From the NCBI RefSeq assembly GCF_003325755.1, contig NZ_QORI02000018.1, positions 1 through 64,000 on the forward strand: a stretch of 64,000 bases of DNA, read 5' to 3'. Under the pieces are notes generated by a model. The model worked only from the letters and a program-made list of their open reading frames with translations, was not told the origin of the DNA and did no database searches. How positions within the stretch are numbered: the stretch's first letter is position 1; every line of letters starts with the position of its first letter. This DNA comes from Pseudomonas sp. SST3 (GTDB lineage: Bacteria > Pseudomonadota > Gammaproteobacteria > Pseudomonadales > Pseudomonadaceae). A program made the position numbers and the translations under genes. This document shows, in pieces, positions 8,556 to 16,549 of the stretch.

Positions 8556-9373
8556 ATCTGGAAATCGCTATCGCCGACGCGGCTCCTCAACCGCGCGCAA
8601 TGTCGCGCCTGATCGGTGTTGCCATCCTGGTGATGCTGGTGATCTTCGCCGTGAGCGTACCGCTGCTCTGGAGCCTGGATATGGCCAAGCAGGACTACTC
8701 AGCGATCCTGTCGGGCCCGGAAAGTGCTCACCCCCTAGGCACCGACCATCTCGGTCGCGACATGCTTGCACGCCTGGCTGCGGCTATCCGCCTGTCATTG
8801 GGCCTGGCACTGGTCAGCGTGGTTACCGCGGCCGTGCCCGGCGTGATGCTGGGCATCCTTGCCGCGTGGAAAGGTGGCATCACGGACAAGGGCCTCGGCC
8901 TGCTTGTTGAACTGTTCATGGCGCTGCCGGGCCTGCTGCTGGTTCTGCTGATCGTGGCGATCTATCCCGGTTCGTTCCTGGCCCTGTATGGCGCGGTCGC
9001 GCTGGTGCTGTGGATCGAGTATTTCCGCATGACGCGGGCTCTGTCGCGCACCGTATTGGCATCGCCGGCGGTGGCTGCTTCTCGCCTGCTGGGTTTCGGG
9101 CCGCTCTACATCATTCGGCGGCATCTATGGCCAGAGCTGGCTTCAGTCCTGATGACCATCGCTGCATTCGGAGCCGCCTCGGCCATCATGGCCATCGCGG
9201 CACTGGGTTTCGTCAGCGTCGGCGTGCGCCCACCGACTGCCGAGTTGGGACTGATGATCACTGAACTGCTGCCTTACTTTGCCGAAGCGCCGTTCATCAT
9301 CGCGCTGCCCATCCTGGTGATCTTTCTCATCGTTCTGTCGCTCATGCTGATTGCCGGGGGGCGCAAGCCGTGA
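8552..9373 (+). CDS. ABC transporter inner-membrane permease (DppC/NikC type)
   Basis: Protein of 273 residues, second membrane subunit of the importer. It shows the DppC-type periplasmic motif HPLGTDHLGRDMLARL near residue 60, followed by five membrane segments and an EAA-type loop around ASRLLGFGPLYIIRRHLWPE. The ATG at 8552 overlaps the stop of the upstream permease and is preceded by AGGAGG at 8541-8546. It also overlaps the ATPase gene, so the four ABC genes are probably translated as a unit. Confidence 0.88.
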   Translation: MNLEIAIADAAPQPRAMSRLIGVAILVMLVIFAVSVPLLWSLDMAKQDYSAILSGPESAHPLGTDHLGRDMLARLAAAIRLSLGLALVSVVTAAVPGVMLGILAAWKGGITDKGLGLLVELFMALPGLLLVLLIVAIYPGSFLALYGAVALVLWIEYFRMTRALSRTVLASPAVAASRLLGFGPLYIIRRHLWPELASVLMTIAAFGAASAIMAIAALGFVSVGVRPPTAELGLMITELLPYFAEAPFIIALPILVIFLIVLSLMLIAGGRKP

Positions 9374-10833
9374 AATCACTGTTGAAAACCGAGGCGCTGG
9401 AGATCCGCACCGCCACCGCTCAGCTTGTGCAGCCATTATCCATCGAGCTGTACCCGGGACAGGTGCTGACCATCATCGGCGAGACCGGATCGGGCAAAAG
9501 TCTGTTCGCACAGGGCGTCGTAGGTAATCTGCCCCCGGGCTTGCATGCCCGCGGGCAGGTCGAGTTTGGCAGTGGCTTCAGCGAAGAAGGCCACGCCAGC
9601 GAGCGCCGAACGCTATGGGGTCGTGACATCGCTGTGTTGCCGCAGGAGCCCTGGCTAAGCCTCGATCCAACCATGCGTGCCTTGGGACAAGTCTCGGAAA
9701 CCTACCGGTACGTACGCGGTAAAGGCACGGACGAGTCGCAACGCCTGGCCCGCAAGGACATGGCCCAGATGGGCTTGGAACACGCAGAGGCGAAGTTTCC
9801 ATTCGAGCTATCGGGCGGCATGGCCCAGCGCCTCGCGTTCGCCGCGACACACGCCGGCGGCGCAAAGGTAATGATCGCCGACGAGCCAACCAAAGGTCTG
9901 GATAGCGCACGAATCGGCGAAGTCGTCGGCCTGCTGCAAGCCGGGCTCGCCAATGGCGGCGCGCTGCTGATCATCACACATGACATCGAGGTCGCTCGCC
10001 GGCTGGGGGGCGATGTGATGATCATGCACAAGGGCAAGGTCATCGAGAGCGGCAGCGCCGAACAGGTGCTCAGCAGGCCAGCCCATGAATACACGCGGCA
10101 ACTGTTGGATGCCGATCCCAAAAGCTGGGCGCCATGTAGCCGTCCAACCTTCGAGAACGAGGTTGTGGTTCAGGTTAGCAACCTGGCGGTGGAGCGTGGC
10201 GGACACGCCTTGTTTGAAGCGCTCTCCTTCAACGTACGCCGTGGTGAAATCGTGGGTGTCACCGGTCCATCCGGCTGCGGAAAATCCACCCTGGGTGATG
10301 TCATCCTGGGTCTGATCAGCGCCCGTGAAGGCACGGTGACGACTCAGTCGGGGGCTCCCCGAGTGGCGTTCCAGAAGCTCTACCAGGACCCTGTCTCCGC
10401 ATTTCCGCCGTCGGTCACCCTTGCTCGCAACCTCGCCGATCTGGTTCGCCTGCATCGCCTCGACTCGAGTCGCATCGACGTGCTACTGCAACGGCTGCGC
10501 CTGGAGCCTTCGCTCTTGAACCGCTTGCCCGGCAATGTCTCTGGCGGCGAACTGCAACGCTTCTCCTTGCTGCGCGTGCTGTTGCTCAAGCCAGTGTTCA
10601 TTTTTGCCGATGAGCCCAGTTCGCGCCTCGATCTCATTGCCCAAAAGGAAATGATCGAGTTGCTGGTCGAGGCGGCCAGAGAAAACGACACCGCCGTACT
10701 TCTTGTGAGCCACGACGAAGCATTGATCGACGCCGTATCGGATCAGCGCGTTCGACTGGGTTCCTTGAGCCAGAGCATCAGCACAGTCGAGCACGCGGAC
10801 ACCCAGCTCCGCTGCAGTCCTACCCAAGCGTGA
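9370..10833 (+). CDS. Fused double ATPase of the ABC importer (DppD-DppF type)
   Basis: Protein of 487 residues carrying two complete ABC domains in tandem. The first has Walker A GETGSGKS near residue 38, signature LSGGMAQR and Walker B MIADEPTKGLD. The second has Walker A GPSGCGKST near residue 300, signature VSGGELQR and Walker B FADEPSSRLD. Many family-5 systems encode the two ATPases separately; fused forms such as YejF exist. A GTG start at 9370 overlaps the stop of the permease gene. It energises the importer at the cytoplasmic face. Confidence 0.9.
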   Translation: MKSLLKTEALEIRTATAQLVQPLSIELYPGQVLTIIGETGSGKSLFAQGVVGNLPPGLHARGQVEFGSGFSEEGHASERRTLWGRDIAVLPQEPWLSLDPTMRALGQVSETYRYVRGKGTDESQRLARKDMAQMGLEHAEAKFPFELSGGMAQRLAFAATHAGGAKVMIADEPTKGLDSARIGEVVGLLQAGLANGGALLIITHDIEVARRLGGDVMIMHKGKVIESGSAEQVLSRPAHEYTRQLLDADPKSWAPCSRPTFENEVVVQVSNLAVERGGHALFEALSFNVRRGEIVGVTGPSGCGKSTLGDVILGLISAREGTVTTQSGAPRVAFQKLYQDPVSAFPPSVTLARNLADLVRLHRLDSSRIDVLLQRLRLEPSLLNRLPGNVSGGELQRFSLLRVLLLKPVFIFADEPSSRLDLIAQKEMIELLVEAARENDTAVLLVSHDEALIDAVSDQRVRLGSLSQSISTVEHADTQLRCSPTQA

Positions 10834-10845
10834 AAAGAGCCTGAA

Positions 10846-12188
10846 ATGACCTCACTGCCACTTCGTTCCTTGAGTCTCGCTCTTTTAGTGAGCCCGTTAG
10901 CCATGGCCGACTCGGCACAATCGAAATCCAACGGGTTCATCGAAGACAGTACCTGGAACCTGCTCAACCGCACCGTCTATGACAACCGCGAATACCGCAA
11001 CGACGGCAGCAACAGCGGTGCGCGCAACGCCTACAAGCCTCGCGCCGAGCGCAACGGCTATGCAGAAGAATGGGCCTACGGGCTGATGGCTACCCTGCAG
11101 TCAGGCTTTACTCAGGGCACAATCGGCGTGGGTATGGATGCCCATGCCTACTTCGGCGCACAGCTGGACAGCGGTGGCGGTCGTGCGGGCAAGGCACGAC
11201 TGCTCGGTGTGGATAATGATGGATATCCCAAGGATGAGTTCAGCCGCGCCGGTGCTGCGGTAAAGCTACGCCTGTCATCGACCGTTCTATCGTACGGCGA
11301 GCAGCGCGTGAAGACGCCCGTTTTCAGCTCGTCTGACAGCCGCTTACTGCCGGAAACGGCCACCGGAATTTTCATCAACAGTAGCGAGTTCGAAACGCTG
11401 CGATTCGTTGGTGGGCACTTCACCGAAAGCACCGACCGCAACGCCAGCAGTCATGACCAGGGATTCGTCGTCAACTATTCGAATGCGGAGAAAGGCGACG
11501 CGCTCGACTTTGCGGGGATGATATTCACGCCGGACAAGAACCTCAGCGCAAGTTTCTATACGTCACGTTACGAGGACACCTGGAACCGTCATTACCTGGG
11601 GGAACCCTGGTCAAGGCGATCGATGATAACCGCTCGGTGGCGCTGAACCTGAACCTGTACCGTACCACTGACACAGGCAAGTCACTGTCAGGCGACATCG
11701 ACAACACGACCTGGAGCCTGATGTCCACCTACACCGACGGCCCGCATAGCCTCAGCCTGGGTTATCAGAAAGTCGACGGCGACACTCCGTTCGACTACGT
11801 AACCCGTGGCGCGATCTTCATCACCAATGCCGTGCATATGTCTGACTTCAATGCGCCCAACGAGCAATCCTGGCAAGCGCGCTATGATCTTGCGATGGCC
11901 GAATTCGGCCTGCCCGGCTTGGTGCTCAGCGCGGCCTACGTGCGGGGCAGCCAGATAGATGGCAGTCACGTCGACCTAACTGGGGGCTATGCCTATCTCG
12001 GTTATGGCGAAGGCGGCAAGCACTGGGAGCGCGATCTGGAAGCACGCTACGTGGTTCAGGATGGCACCGCCAAGGGCACTACCATCTCTCTGCGGCACAA
12101 CGTGCATCGCAGCAATGGCGCACAAGCGGAGCTGGATGCTGATCAGATACGCCTGGCTGTCGAGTATCCCCTATCAGGTGTTTTCTGA
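10846..12188 (+). pseudogene. OprD-family outer-membrane porin, interrupted by a -1 frameshift
   Basis: The ATG at 10846 follows the ATPase gene by 12 bp. The first frame encodes a signal peptide (SLALLVSPLAMA) and the OprD-type start (FIEDSTWNLLNRTVYDNREY) and ends at 11646. The family continues in another frame from about 11605 (VKAIDDNRSVALNLNLYRT) to a typical C-terminal beta-strand ending in F at 12188. At 11597-11603 the sequence CTGGGGGAACCC has five G; six would restore one frame of about 447 residues, a normal OprD length. It may be a true lesion, an assembly error or a slippage-prone tract. OprD porins admit basic amino acids, peptides and small organic acids, which fits its place in an uptake operon. 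Confidence 0.85.
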
Positions 12189-12235
12189 ATAATGCTCGCG
12201 TACGTCGCAAACGCTCCGGTACCTTGTTCTTCAGC

Positions 12236-12341
12236 GTGCCAAAGGGCGTTTTGAGCGGCGAACCCGAGCTGCCGGACGGCCTGGCCGCATGTTTGCGAAG
12301 GCTTCAGAGCATTGCGTTATCGAATGACTCCACGGCTTAGA
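12236..12341 (+). pseudogene. Possible C-terminal gene remnant, unidentified
   Basis: One plus frame between the porin and the next gene reads like a real protein end: TLFFSVPKGVLSGEPELP followed by DGLAACLRRLQSIALSNDSTA and a stop at 12339-12341. It is open upstream into the porin gene but has no plausible start other than a GTG at 12236, and no ribosome binding site. It may be the relic of a gene whose 5' part was lost. The family was not recognised. Confidence 0.22.
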
Positions 12342-12392
12342 GTGGATGGCTTGCTTCCGTATATCAGGGCGCTCAGTCCGAAGCGGTGCGGG

Positions 12393-12872
12393 TTAACGTT
12401 TCACAGCCGCTTCGATCGCTGCGATGTCTATCTTCGTCATTTTCATCATTGCGTCGAACGCACGCTTGGCTAGCGCTCGGTCAGGATTGGTTATGGCGGC
12501 CGTCAGGGCGCGGGGTGTTATCTGCCACGACAGCCCCCACTTGTCCTTGCACCAGCCGCAAGCACTTTCCTGGCCACCATTTTCGACGATGGCGTTCCAT
12601 AGGCGGTCCGTTTCGGCCTGGTCGTCGGTCGCGACCTGGAACGAGAACGCTTCGTTGTGTTTGAACGCCGGTCCTCCGTTCAGCCCAAGACAAGGTATAC
12701 CCATCACTGTGAACTCGACGGTCAAGATGTCTCCCTGATTGCCCGCCGGATAATCGCCCGGCGCATGAAGGACAGCGCCCACGGCGCTGTCGGGAAACGT
12801 CTCGGCGTAGAAAGTCGCTGCCTCCAACGCGGTGCCGTCGTACCAGAGGCAAATCGTGTTTTTGCTGCTCAT
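12393..12872 (-). CDS. PhnB-like VOC-fold protein
   Basis: Protein of 159 residues of the PhnB / 3-demethylubiquinone methyltransferase-like branch of the vicinal oxygen chelate superfamily. Typical features are ICLWYDGTALEAATFYAETFPDS at the start (shown here only as the pattern WYDGxALEAAxFYAETFPDS), GLNGGPxFKHNEAFSFQV in the middle and GWCKDKWGLSWQITP near the end. Members are usually small, cytosolic and of unknown substrate. It stands alone on the minus strand after the porin gene. A second, more distant PhnB-like gene lies at 18487-18912. Confidence 0.85.
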   Translation of the reverse strand: MSSKNTICLWYDGTALEAATFYAETFPDSAVGAVLHAPGDYPAGNQGDILTVEFTVMGIPCLGLNGGPAFKHNEAFSFQVATDDQAETDRLWNAIVENGGQESACGWCKDKWGLSWQITPRALTAAITNPDRALAKRAFDAMMKMTKIDIAAIEAAVKR

Positions 12873-13050
12873 CTTGGCTCTCCAGAAAATAGGGCTGGGT
12901 AAAGGCTTCTAGCAATGCAGACAGCCAGGCCACTCGGACTGTCCGCATCGTTCGGCAAGCGTAGACCCACTTCGGTTTTGCAGGCTTTTGGGAAGCCGGG
13001 CGGCTTTCGATAGCTCCCGGTGCCAGGGCACGATGACCCTTCACACGAGC

Positions 13051-13091
13051 CGGCTGCTCTGCACGTTGAATTCACCTGGCGGGAGCAGCCG
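13051..13091. terminator. Hairpin between two minus-strand genes
   Basis: CGGCTGCTC (13051-13059) and GAGCAGCCG (13083-13091) form a perfect 9-bp stem with a 23-nt loop, just downstream of the DsbA-fold isomerase gene on the minus strand. No T run follows on that strand, so termination is only suggested. Confidence 0.3.
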
Positions 13092-13115
13092 CTCTTTGTG
13101 TGCGACGGACGGGTA

Positions 13116-13712
13116 TCAGGCGCCCTTTAGCGCCTCGTCGACGAATTCCAACCGGTCCTGTCCAAAGAACATCTCGTCGCCAATAAAGAACGTCGGTGCG
13201 CCAAATATGCCCCGGCGCACGGCTTCTTCAGTGTTTGCTTTGAGCGCGGCCTTGACTTCGTCCTCGGCGATCATCGTGCGGTACTGCCGAGTGTCGAGCC
13301 CTGCCGCTTCCAGCGTGGCGGCAAGCACAGCCTCATCGCCCAGATTGCGTTGTTCGGCCCAGAGCGCGCGATAGATCGCTGTCAGGTAGCGTGGAAAGCT
13401 TTCCGGCTGCTGCAGCTGATAGCCGACGGCGCCGCGCATCAGACCGAGCGTATTGATCGGGAAATGCGGGTTGAAAGTGAACGGTACGCCATAGCGCCTG
13501 GCATAACCCTGCAGGTCTCGGAGCATGTAGCGCCCCTTAGCCGGCACGCTGACCGGCGAGGCATTACCGGTGGCCTGGAACACGCTGCCCAGCAGCATGG
13601 GCCGGTACAGCAACGCAGCGCCGTTGCGCTCGCACAGGCCTGACAGCTGAGTCCAGCCGAGGTAACTGGCCGGGCTGCCCACGTCAAAAAAGAACTCCAC
13701 GGTCTTGCTCAT
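13116..13712 (-). CDS. 2-hydroxychromene-2-carboxylate isomerase-like DsbA-family protein
   Basis: Protein of 198 residues starting MSKTVEFFFDVGSPASYLGW, the hallmark of the kappa-class GST/HCCA isomerase family with a DsbA thioredoxin fold. The serine of GSPASY stands where thiol oxidoreductases have a cysteine, as expected for the glutathione-dependent isomerases. The C-terminal GIFGAPTFFIGDEMFFGQDRL carries the cis-proline loop. The start at 13712 has GGAG upstream (minus strand); the open frame extends further but lacks the family pattern. It lies 22 bp downstream of the SDR gene, so the two probably form an operon under the adjacent TetR regulator. Confidence 0.88.
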   Translation of the reverse strand: MSKTVEFFFDVGSPASYLGWTQLSGLCERNGAALLYRPMLLGSVFQATGNASPVSVPAKGRYMLRDLQGYARRYGVPFTFNPHFPINTLGLMRGAVGYQLQQPESFPRYLTAIYRALWAEQRNLGDEAVLAATLEAAGLDTRQYRTMIAEDEVKAALKANTEEAVRRGIFGAPTFFIGDEMFFGQDRLEFVDEALKGA

Positions 13713-13734
13713 ACAGCGTCTCCATCTGAGTGGT

Positions 13735-14466
13735 TTACCAGCGTTCGGTCCAGGGGCGCAGGTCAAGTTCGAAGGTCCAGGCGTCACGTGGCTGGCGGTG
13801 CAGATGCCAGTAGTTATCGGCGATATGCTCCGGGTTGAGGATGCCGTCCTGGTCCTTCAGGGCGTAGCGCTCGGGGAAGCTGTCGCGGATGAAGTCCGTA
13901 TCGATGGCTCCATCGACCACGACATGAGCGACATGGATATTCAGAGGGCCCAGTTCACGCGCCATGCTCTGTGCCAACGCGCGAATGCCATGCTTGGCGC
14001 CGGCGAACGCGGCGAAGCCAGCCGATCCACGCAGTCCAGCAGTAGCACCGGTAAACAGAATCGTACCGCGGCCGCGAGCGACCATGCGTTTGGCCACCGC
14101 CTGGCCGGTCAGGAAACCGGCGAAGCAGGCCATCTCCCAGATCTTGAAGTACTTGCGCGGGGTTTCCTCGAGGATGCTGCAGGGTACGTTGGCGCCAATG
14201 TTGAAAACGAAGGCTTCGATCGGGCCGATGTCGCGTTCGATGGTCTCGATGAGTTGCGCGACATCCTCTTCCTTGCGCGCGTCAGAGGCGAAACCGTGGG
14301 CGCGGCCGCCGTCAGCGATGATGCCGTCGACCAGTGGCTGCAGCTTGTCCGCGCTGCGTCGAGTAACGCAGGCAATGAAGCCCTCCCGCGCGAAACGCCG
14401 CGCAATAGCACCGCCAGTGGAGTCCCCGGCGCCGATCACCAGGACCACGCGATTGTTGTTATGCAT
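13735..14466 (-). CDS. SDR-family protein lacking the catalytic tyrosine (SDR_c10-like)
   Basis: Protein of 243 residues with a Rossmann fold. The glycine-rich motif is GAGDSTGGAIARRF. The active-site segment is FAAFAGAKHGIRALAQSMA, so the usual YxxxK is FxxxK, and the upstream serine region reads FTGATAG. I recall that the classical-SDR subgroup 10 carries this Phe-for-Tyr exchange, so it is probably a family trait rather than damage. Catalysis by the standard mechanism is doubtful. It is the first gene of a minus-strand pair with the isomerase-like gene and diverges from a tetR gene across a palindromic site. Confidence 0.88.
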   Translation of the reverse strand: MHNNNRVVLVIGAGDSTGGAIARRFAREGFIACVTRRSADKLQPLVDGIIADGGRAHGFASDARKEEDVAQLIETIERDIGPIEAFVFNIGANVPCSILEETPRKYFKIWEMACFAGFLTGQAVAKRMVARGRGTILFTGATAGLRGSAGFAAFAGAKHGIRALAQSMARELGPLNIHVAHVVVDGAIDTDFIRDSFPERYALKDQDGILNPEHIADNYWHLHRQPRDAWTFELDLRPWTERW

Positions 14467-14484
14467 GAGCTTGCTCTCTTGCTA

Positions 14485-14509
14485 AACGTTCGTTAGGTAA
14501 ACGAACGTT
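14485..14509. promoter_or_regulatory. Perfect inverted repeat, probable TetR-family operator
   Basis: AACGTTCGTT (14485-14494) and AACGAACGTT (14500-14509) are perfect 10-bp arms around a 5-bp spacer. The site lies in the 91-bp gap between the divergent SDR gene (start 14466) and the TetR-type gene (start 14558). Size, symmetry and place fit a TetR-family operator that controls both directions. Confidence 0.8.
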
Positions 14510-14557
14510 ATGTTACGCTTCGCGCTTCGTCAAGCGAGCGTCATGAGGTGGTGCTGC

Positions 14558-15115
14558 ATGCGTTACTCCGCCGGCCACAAAGAAGAAACCCGCCAGCGTC
14601 TGGTTGAAAGCAGTGGCGCTATCGCCAAGCGTGGCGGCTTTGCGACCACTGGTGTCGATGGGCTGATGAAAGCCATTGGCCTAACGGGTGGCGCGTTCTA
14701 CAGCCACTTTCCCTCCAAGAACGATCTGTTCACCGAGGTCGTCCGGCGCGAGCTGTCGCAGAGCCCGATTCTGGCGCAGGACGGCAGTTTGACTGCGGAT
14801 CGGCTGGAATGCTGCCTCGACAGCTACCTGAGTTTGGCTCATCTGCATAACCCCGAAGCCGGCTGTGCGATTCCTGCGCTGGGCGCTGAGATTGCTCGTG
14901 CCGATATCCAGGTGCGGGAGGAAGCCGAGCATTGGCTTTGCGCGCTGCAGCATGCCTGGGCTCAGGCGCTCGGCGACGGGGATCTAGCCTGGGCGCTGAT
15001 TGCACAGTGCGTCGGGGCGTTGGTAGTGGCACGTATGTTGGTAACCGAAGATACGCAGCGCAACGTGCTCGAGGCGAGTAGAGCGATGCTCCATTCGGCG
15101 TTGGCGCAGGGCTAG
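14558..15115 (+). CDS. TetR-family transcriptional regulator
   Basis: Protein of 185 residues. The N-terminal helix-turn-helix is clear: ETRQRLVESSGAIAKRGGFA, then TTGVDGLMKAIGLTGGAFYSHFPSKNDLF, ending with the FYxHFxSKxxLF signature at about residues 44-55. The C-terminal half is the variable ligand-binding domain and holds two cysteines near residues 88 and 102. ATG 14558 was chosen because GAGGTGG lies 7 bp upstream; an in-frame ATG at 14543 is possible. It diverges from the SDR/isomerase pair and probably represses it and itself through the inverted repeat at 14485-14509. Confidence 0.9.
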   Translation: MRYSAGHKEETRQRLVESSGAIAKRGGFATTGVDGLMKAIGLTGGAFYSHFPSKNDLFTEVVRRELSQSPILAQDGSLTADRLECCLDSYLSLAHLHNPEAGCAIPALGAEIARADIQVREEAEHWLCALQHAWAQALGDGDLAWALIAQCVGALVVARMLVTEDTQRNVLEASRAMLHSALAQG

Positions 15116-15246
15116 CAGCCATCCAAGAAATAGGAGAGCGGGGCGTTTATCCGCCTGTTTTTCCCGAGCATCGGGCTTCACCGCAACCGAGCAATCGCTA
15201 TGAACGACAGGCACTCAACGACGGTGCGGGCAGGCAAGCCGAAACG

Positions 15247-15272
15247 ACGAGGCGCTTGTACAAGCGCCTCGT
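15247..15272. terminator. 26-bp perfect palindrome between convergent genes
   Basis: The stretch 15247-15272 is a perfect palindrome with 13-bp arms (left arm ACGAGGCGCTTGT) and no spacer. It sits between the convergent TetR-type gene and rnz. A transcript of either strand would form the same strong hairpin, suggesting bidirectional termination, although no long T run follows on either side. Confidence 0.5.
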
Positions 15273-15337
15273 GTCTCTCGTTGTGCTTGGTGGTTTATTC
15301 CGATCGGTGGAGCCCGTCTTATCACCCGTAGCCCCGA

Positions 15338-16348
15338 TCACCCGCCTCGCTGGTCGGCCTCAGAGGCCTCCATCTCGTTTCGCAGATGGCGTTCCACTCG
15401 TTTCACCTGTCCCGTCTTGCTCAACCTGAGCCGCAACAGGTCCTCGGCCAGTATGAGCTGTCCGCTGTAGTGTCGGCCCGCCTCTGTTCGAATATCCTCA
15501 ATCGACTGACCTCGGTTCGGGACGCTCTGATAGCGGGCGCTGAAGTGCATCAGCACCAGACTAGGTACCTGAATCGATTCCGCGAACGCGGCGACCTGGG
15601 CGGCGGTGCTGTGACCGAAATCGGCCTTGCCAGCGTCAGCGATGGCTTGGGTGTAAGTCGCTTCGTGTACCAATAGTTGCGCATTCTGGCAGGCGTCGCG
15701 GAGCAGCTCGGGGCGATCGTTATCGCCGCCGATGACAATGCGCTGCGGTGAACGGGTAAACAGCAGATAGTCCTTGCTGCACAGGGAGCGGCCTTCATGT
15801 TCGACATCATGGCCGCGCATCAGCTCGCCCCAGAGAGGGCCACGGGGAATACCGTCATGGTCGAGTTTGTCGACATTCAAGCGTGGGTCGGGGCGGGTTT
15901 CGGTGAACGTATAAGCCCAGCTTGGGACTCGGTGGGAAAGGGGAGTGGCTTCGACGCTCAGCAGCCGGCTGTGCCATCCCTTGAGGGATTCGGTGGGGTA
16001 AAAATTCAGTTCGTAGGGCAACCAGCTTTGACTCATCTCGAGCGTCGCGCGGACCCACCCTTCAATCGCTGCCGGAGCGATGATATCCAGCGGTTCCTGA
16101 CGACCCGCCATGCCGGCACTGGCGAGCAGGCCGGGCAATCCGTAGCAATGGTCACCGTGAACGTGCGTGATGAAGATCGCTCGCAGGCCATGCAGCGTCA
16201 GCGGTGTACGCAGCAACTGGTGCTGGGTGGCTTCGCCGCAGTCGATCAAGTACCAGCCCTTGCCGCTGTCTTCGAGCAAACCCAGGCCGCTGACGTTGCG
16301 AGCCCGGGTCGGGGTGCCGGATGAGGTGCCGAGAAATAGCAGGTCCAC
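15338..16348 (-). CDS. rnz: Ribonuclease Z-type metallo-beta-lactamase-fold nuclease
   Basis: Protein of 336 residues. It begins MDLLFLGTSSGTPTRARNVS and carries the zinc motif HVHGDH at residues 62-67, a further histidine in LSHRVPSWAY, the aspartate in GGDND and the C-terminal LMHFSARY. This is the ElaC/RNase Z pattern of a short, single-domain enzyme that removes 3' trailers from tRNA precursors using two zinc ions. It is monocistronic on the minus strand, facing the TetR-type gene. The ATG at 16348 gives the expected family N-terminus. Confidence 0.92.
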   Translation of the reverse strand: MDLLFLGTSSGTPTRARNVSGLGLLEDSGKGWYLIDCGEATQHQLLRTPLTLHGLRAIFITHVHGDHCYGLPGLLASAGMAGRQEPLDIIAPAAIEGWVRATLEMSQSWLPYELNFYPTESLKGWHSRLLSVEATPLSHRVPSWAYTFTETRPDPRLNVDKLDHDGIPRGPLWGELMRGHDVEHEGRSLCSKDYLLFTRSPQRIVIGGDNDRPELLRDACQNAQLLVHEATYTQAIADAGKADFGHSTAAQVAAFAESIQVPSLVLMHFSARYQSVPNRGQSIEDIRTEAGRHYSGQLILAEDLLRLRLSKTGQVKRVERHLRNEMEASEADQRGG

Positions 16349-16435
16349 GCGCTGGCTCCTTGTTTTCGTGACGTCAGTATGGCGAGTCAGATCGCGGCGG
16401 ATAAGTTCACACGCGCAGAAAGCCGTCGCGGCCTG

Positions 16436-16500
16436 CTTGCTTATTCATTTTAGATACTAATAAAGCACAAACTTATATTAAGAATAGCTAAACAATGCCC
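16436..16500 (+). promoter_or_regulatory. AT-rich promoter region before the TauE/SafE gene
   Basis: The segment holds TTAGATACTAATAAAG and TTATATTAAGAATAGC, far richer in A/T than the surroundings, between divergent rnz and the TauE/SafE gene. TATATT at about 16474 could serve as a -10 element. AT-rich direct patterns of this kind resemble CysB-type sites before sulfur genes, but that is inference. Confidence 0.4.
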
Positions 16501-16549
16501 TTATGCTGGCCGCCATCGACACGGCCCGACAGGCCCACTTTGGGATTGA

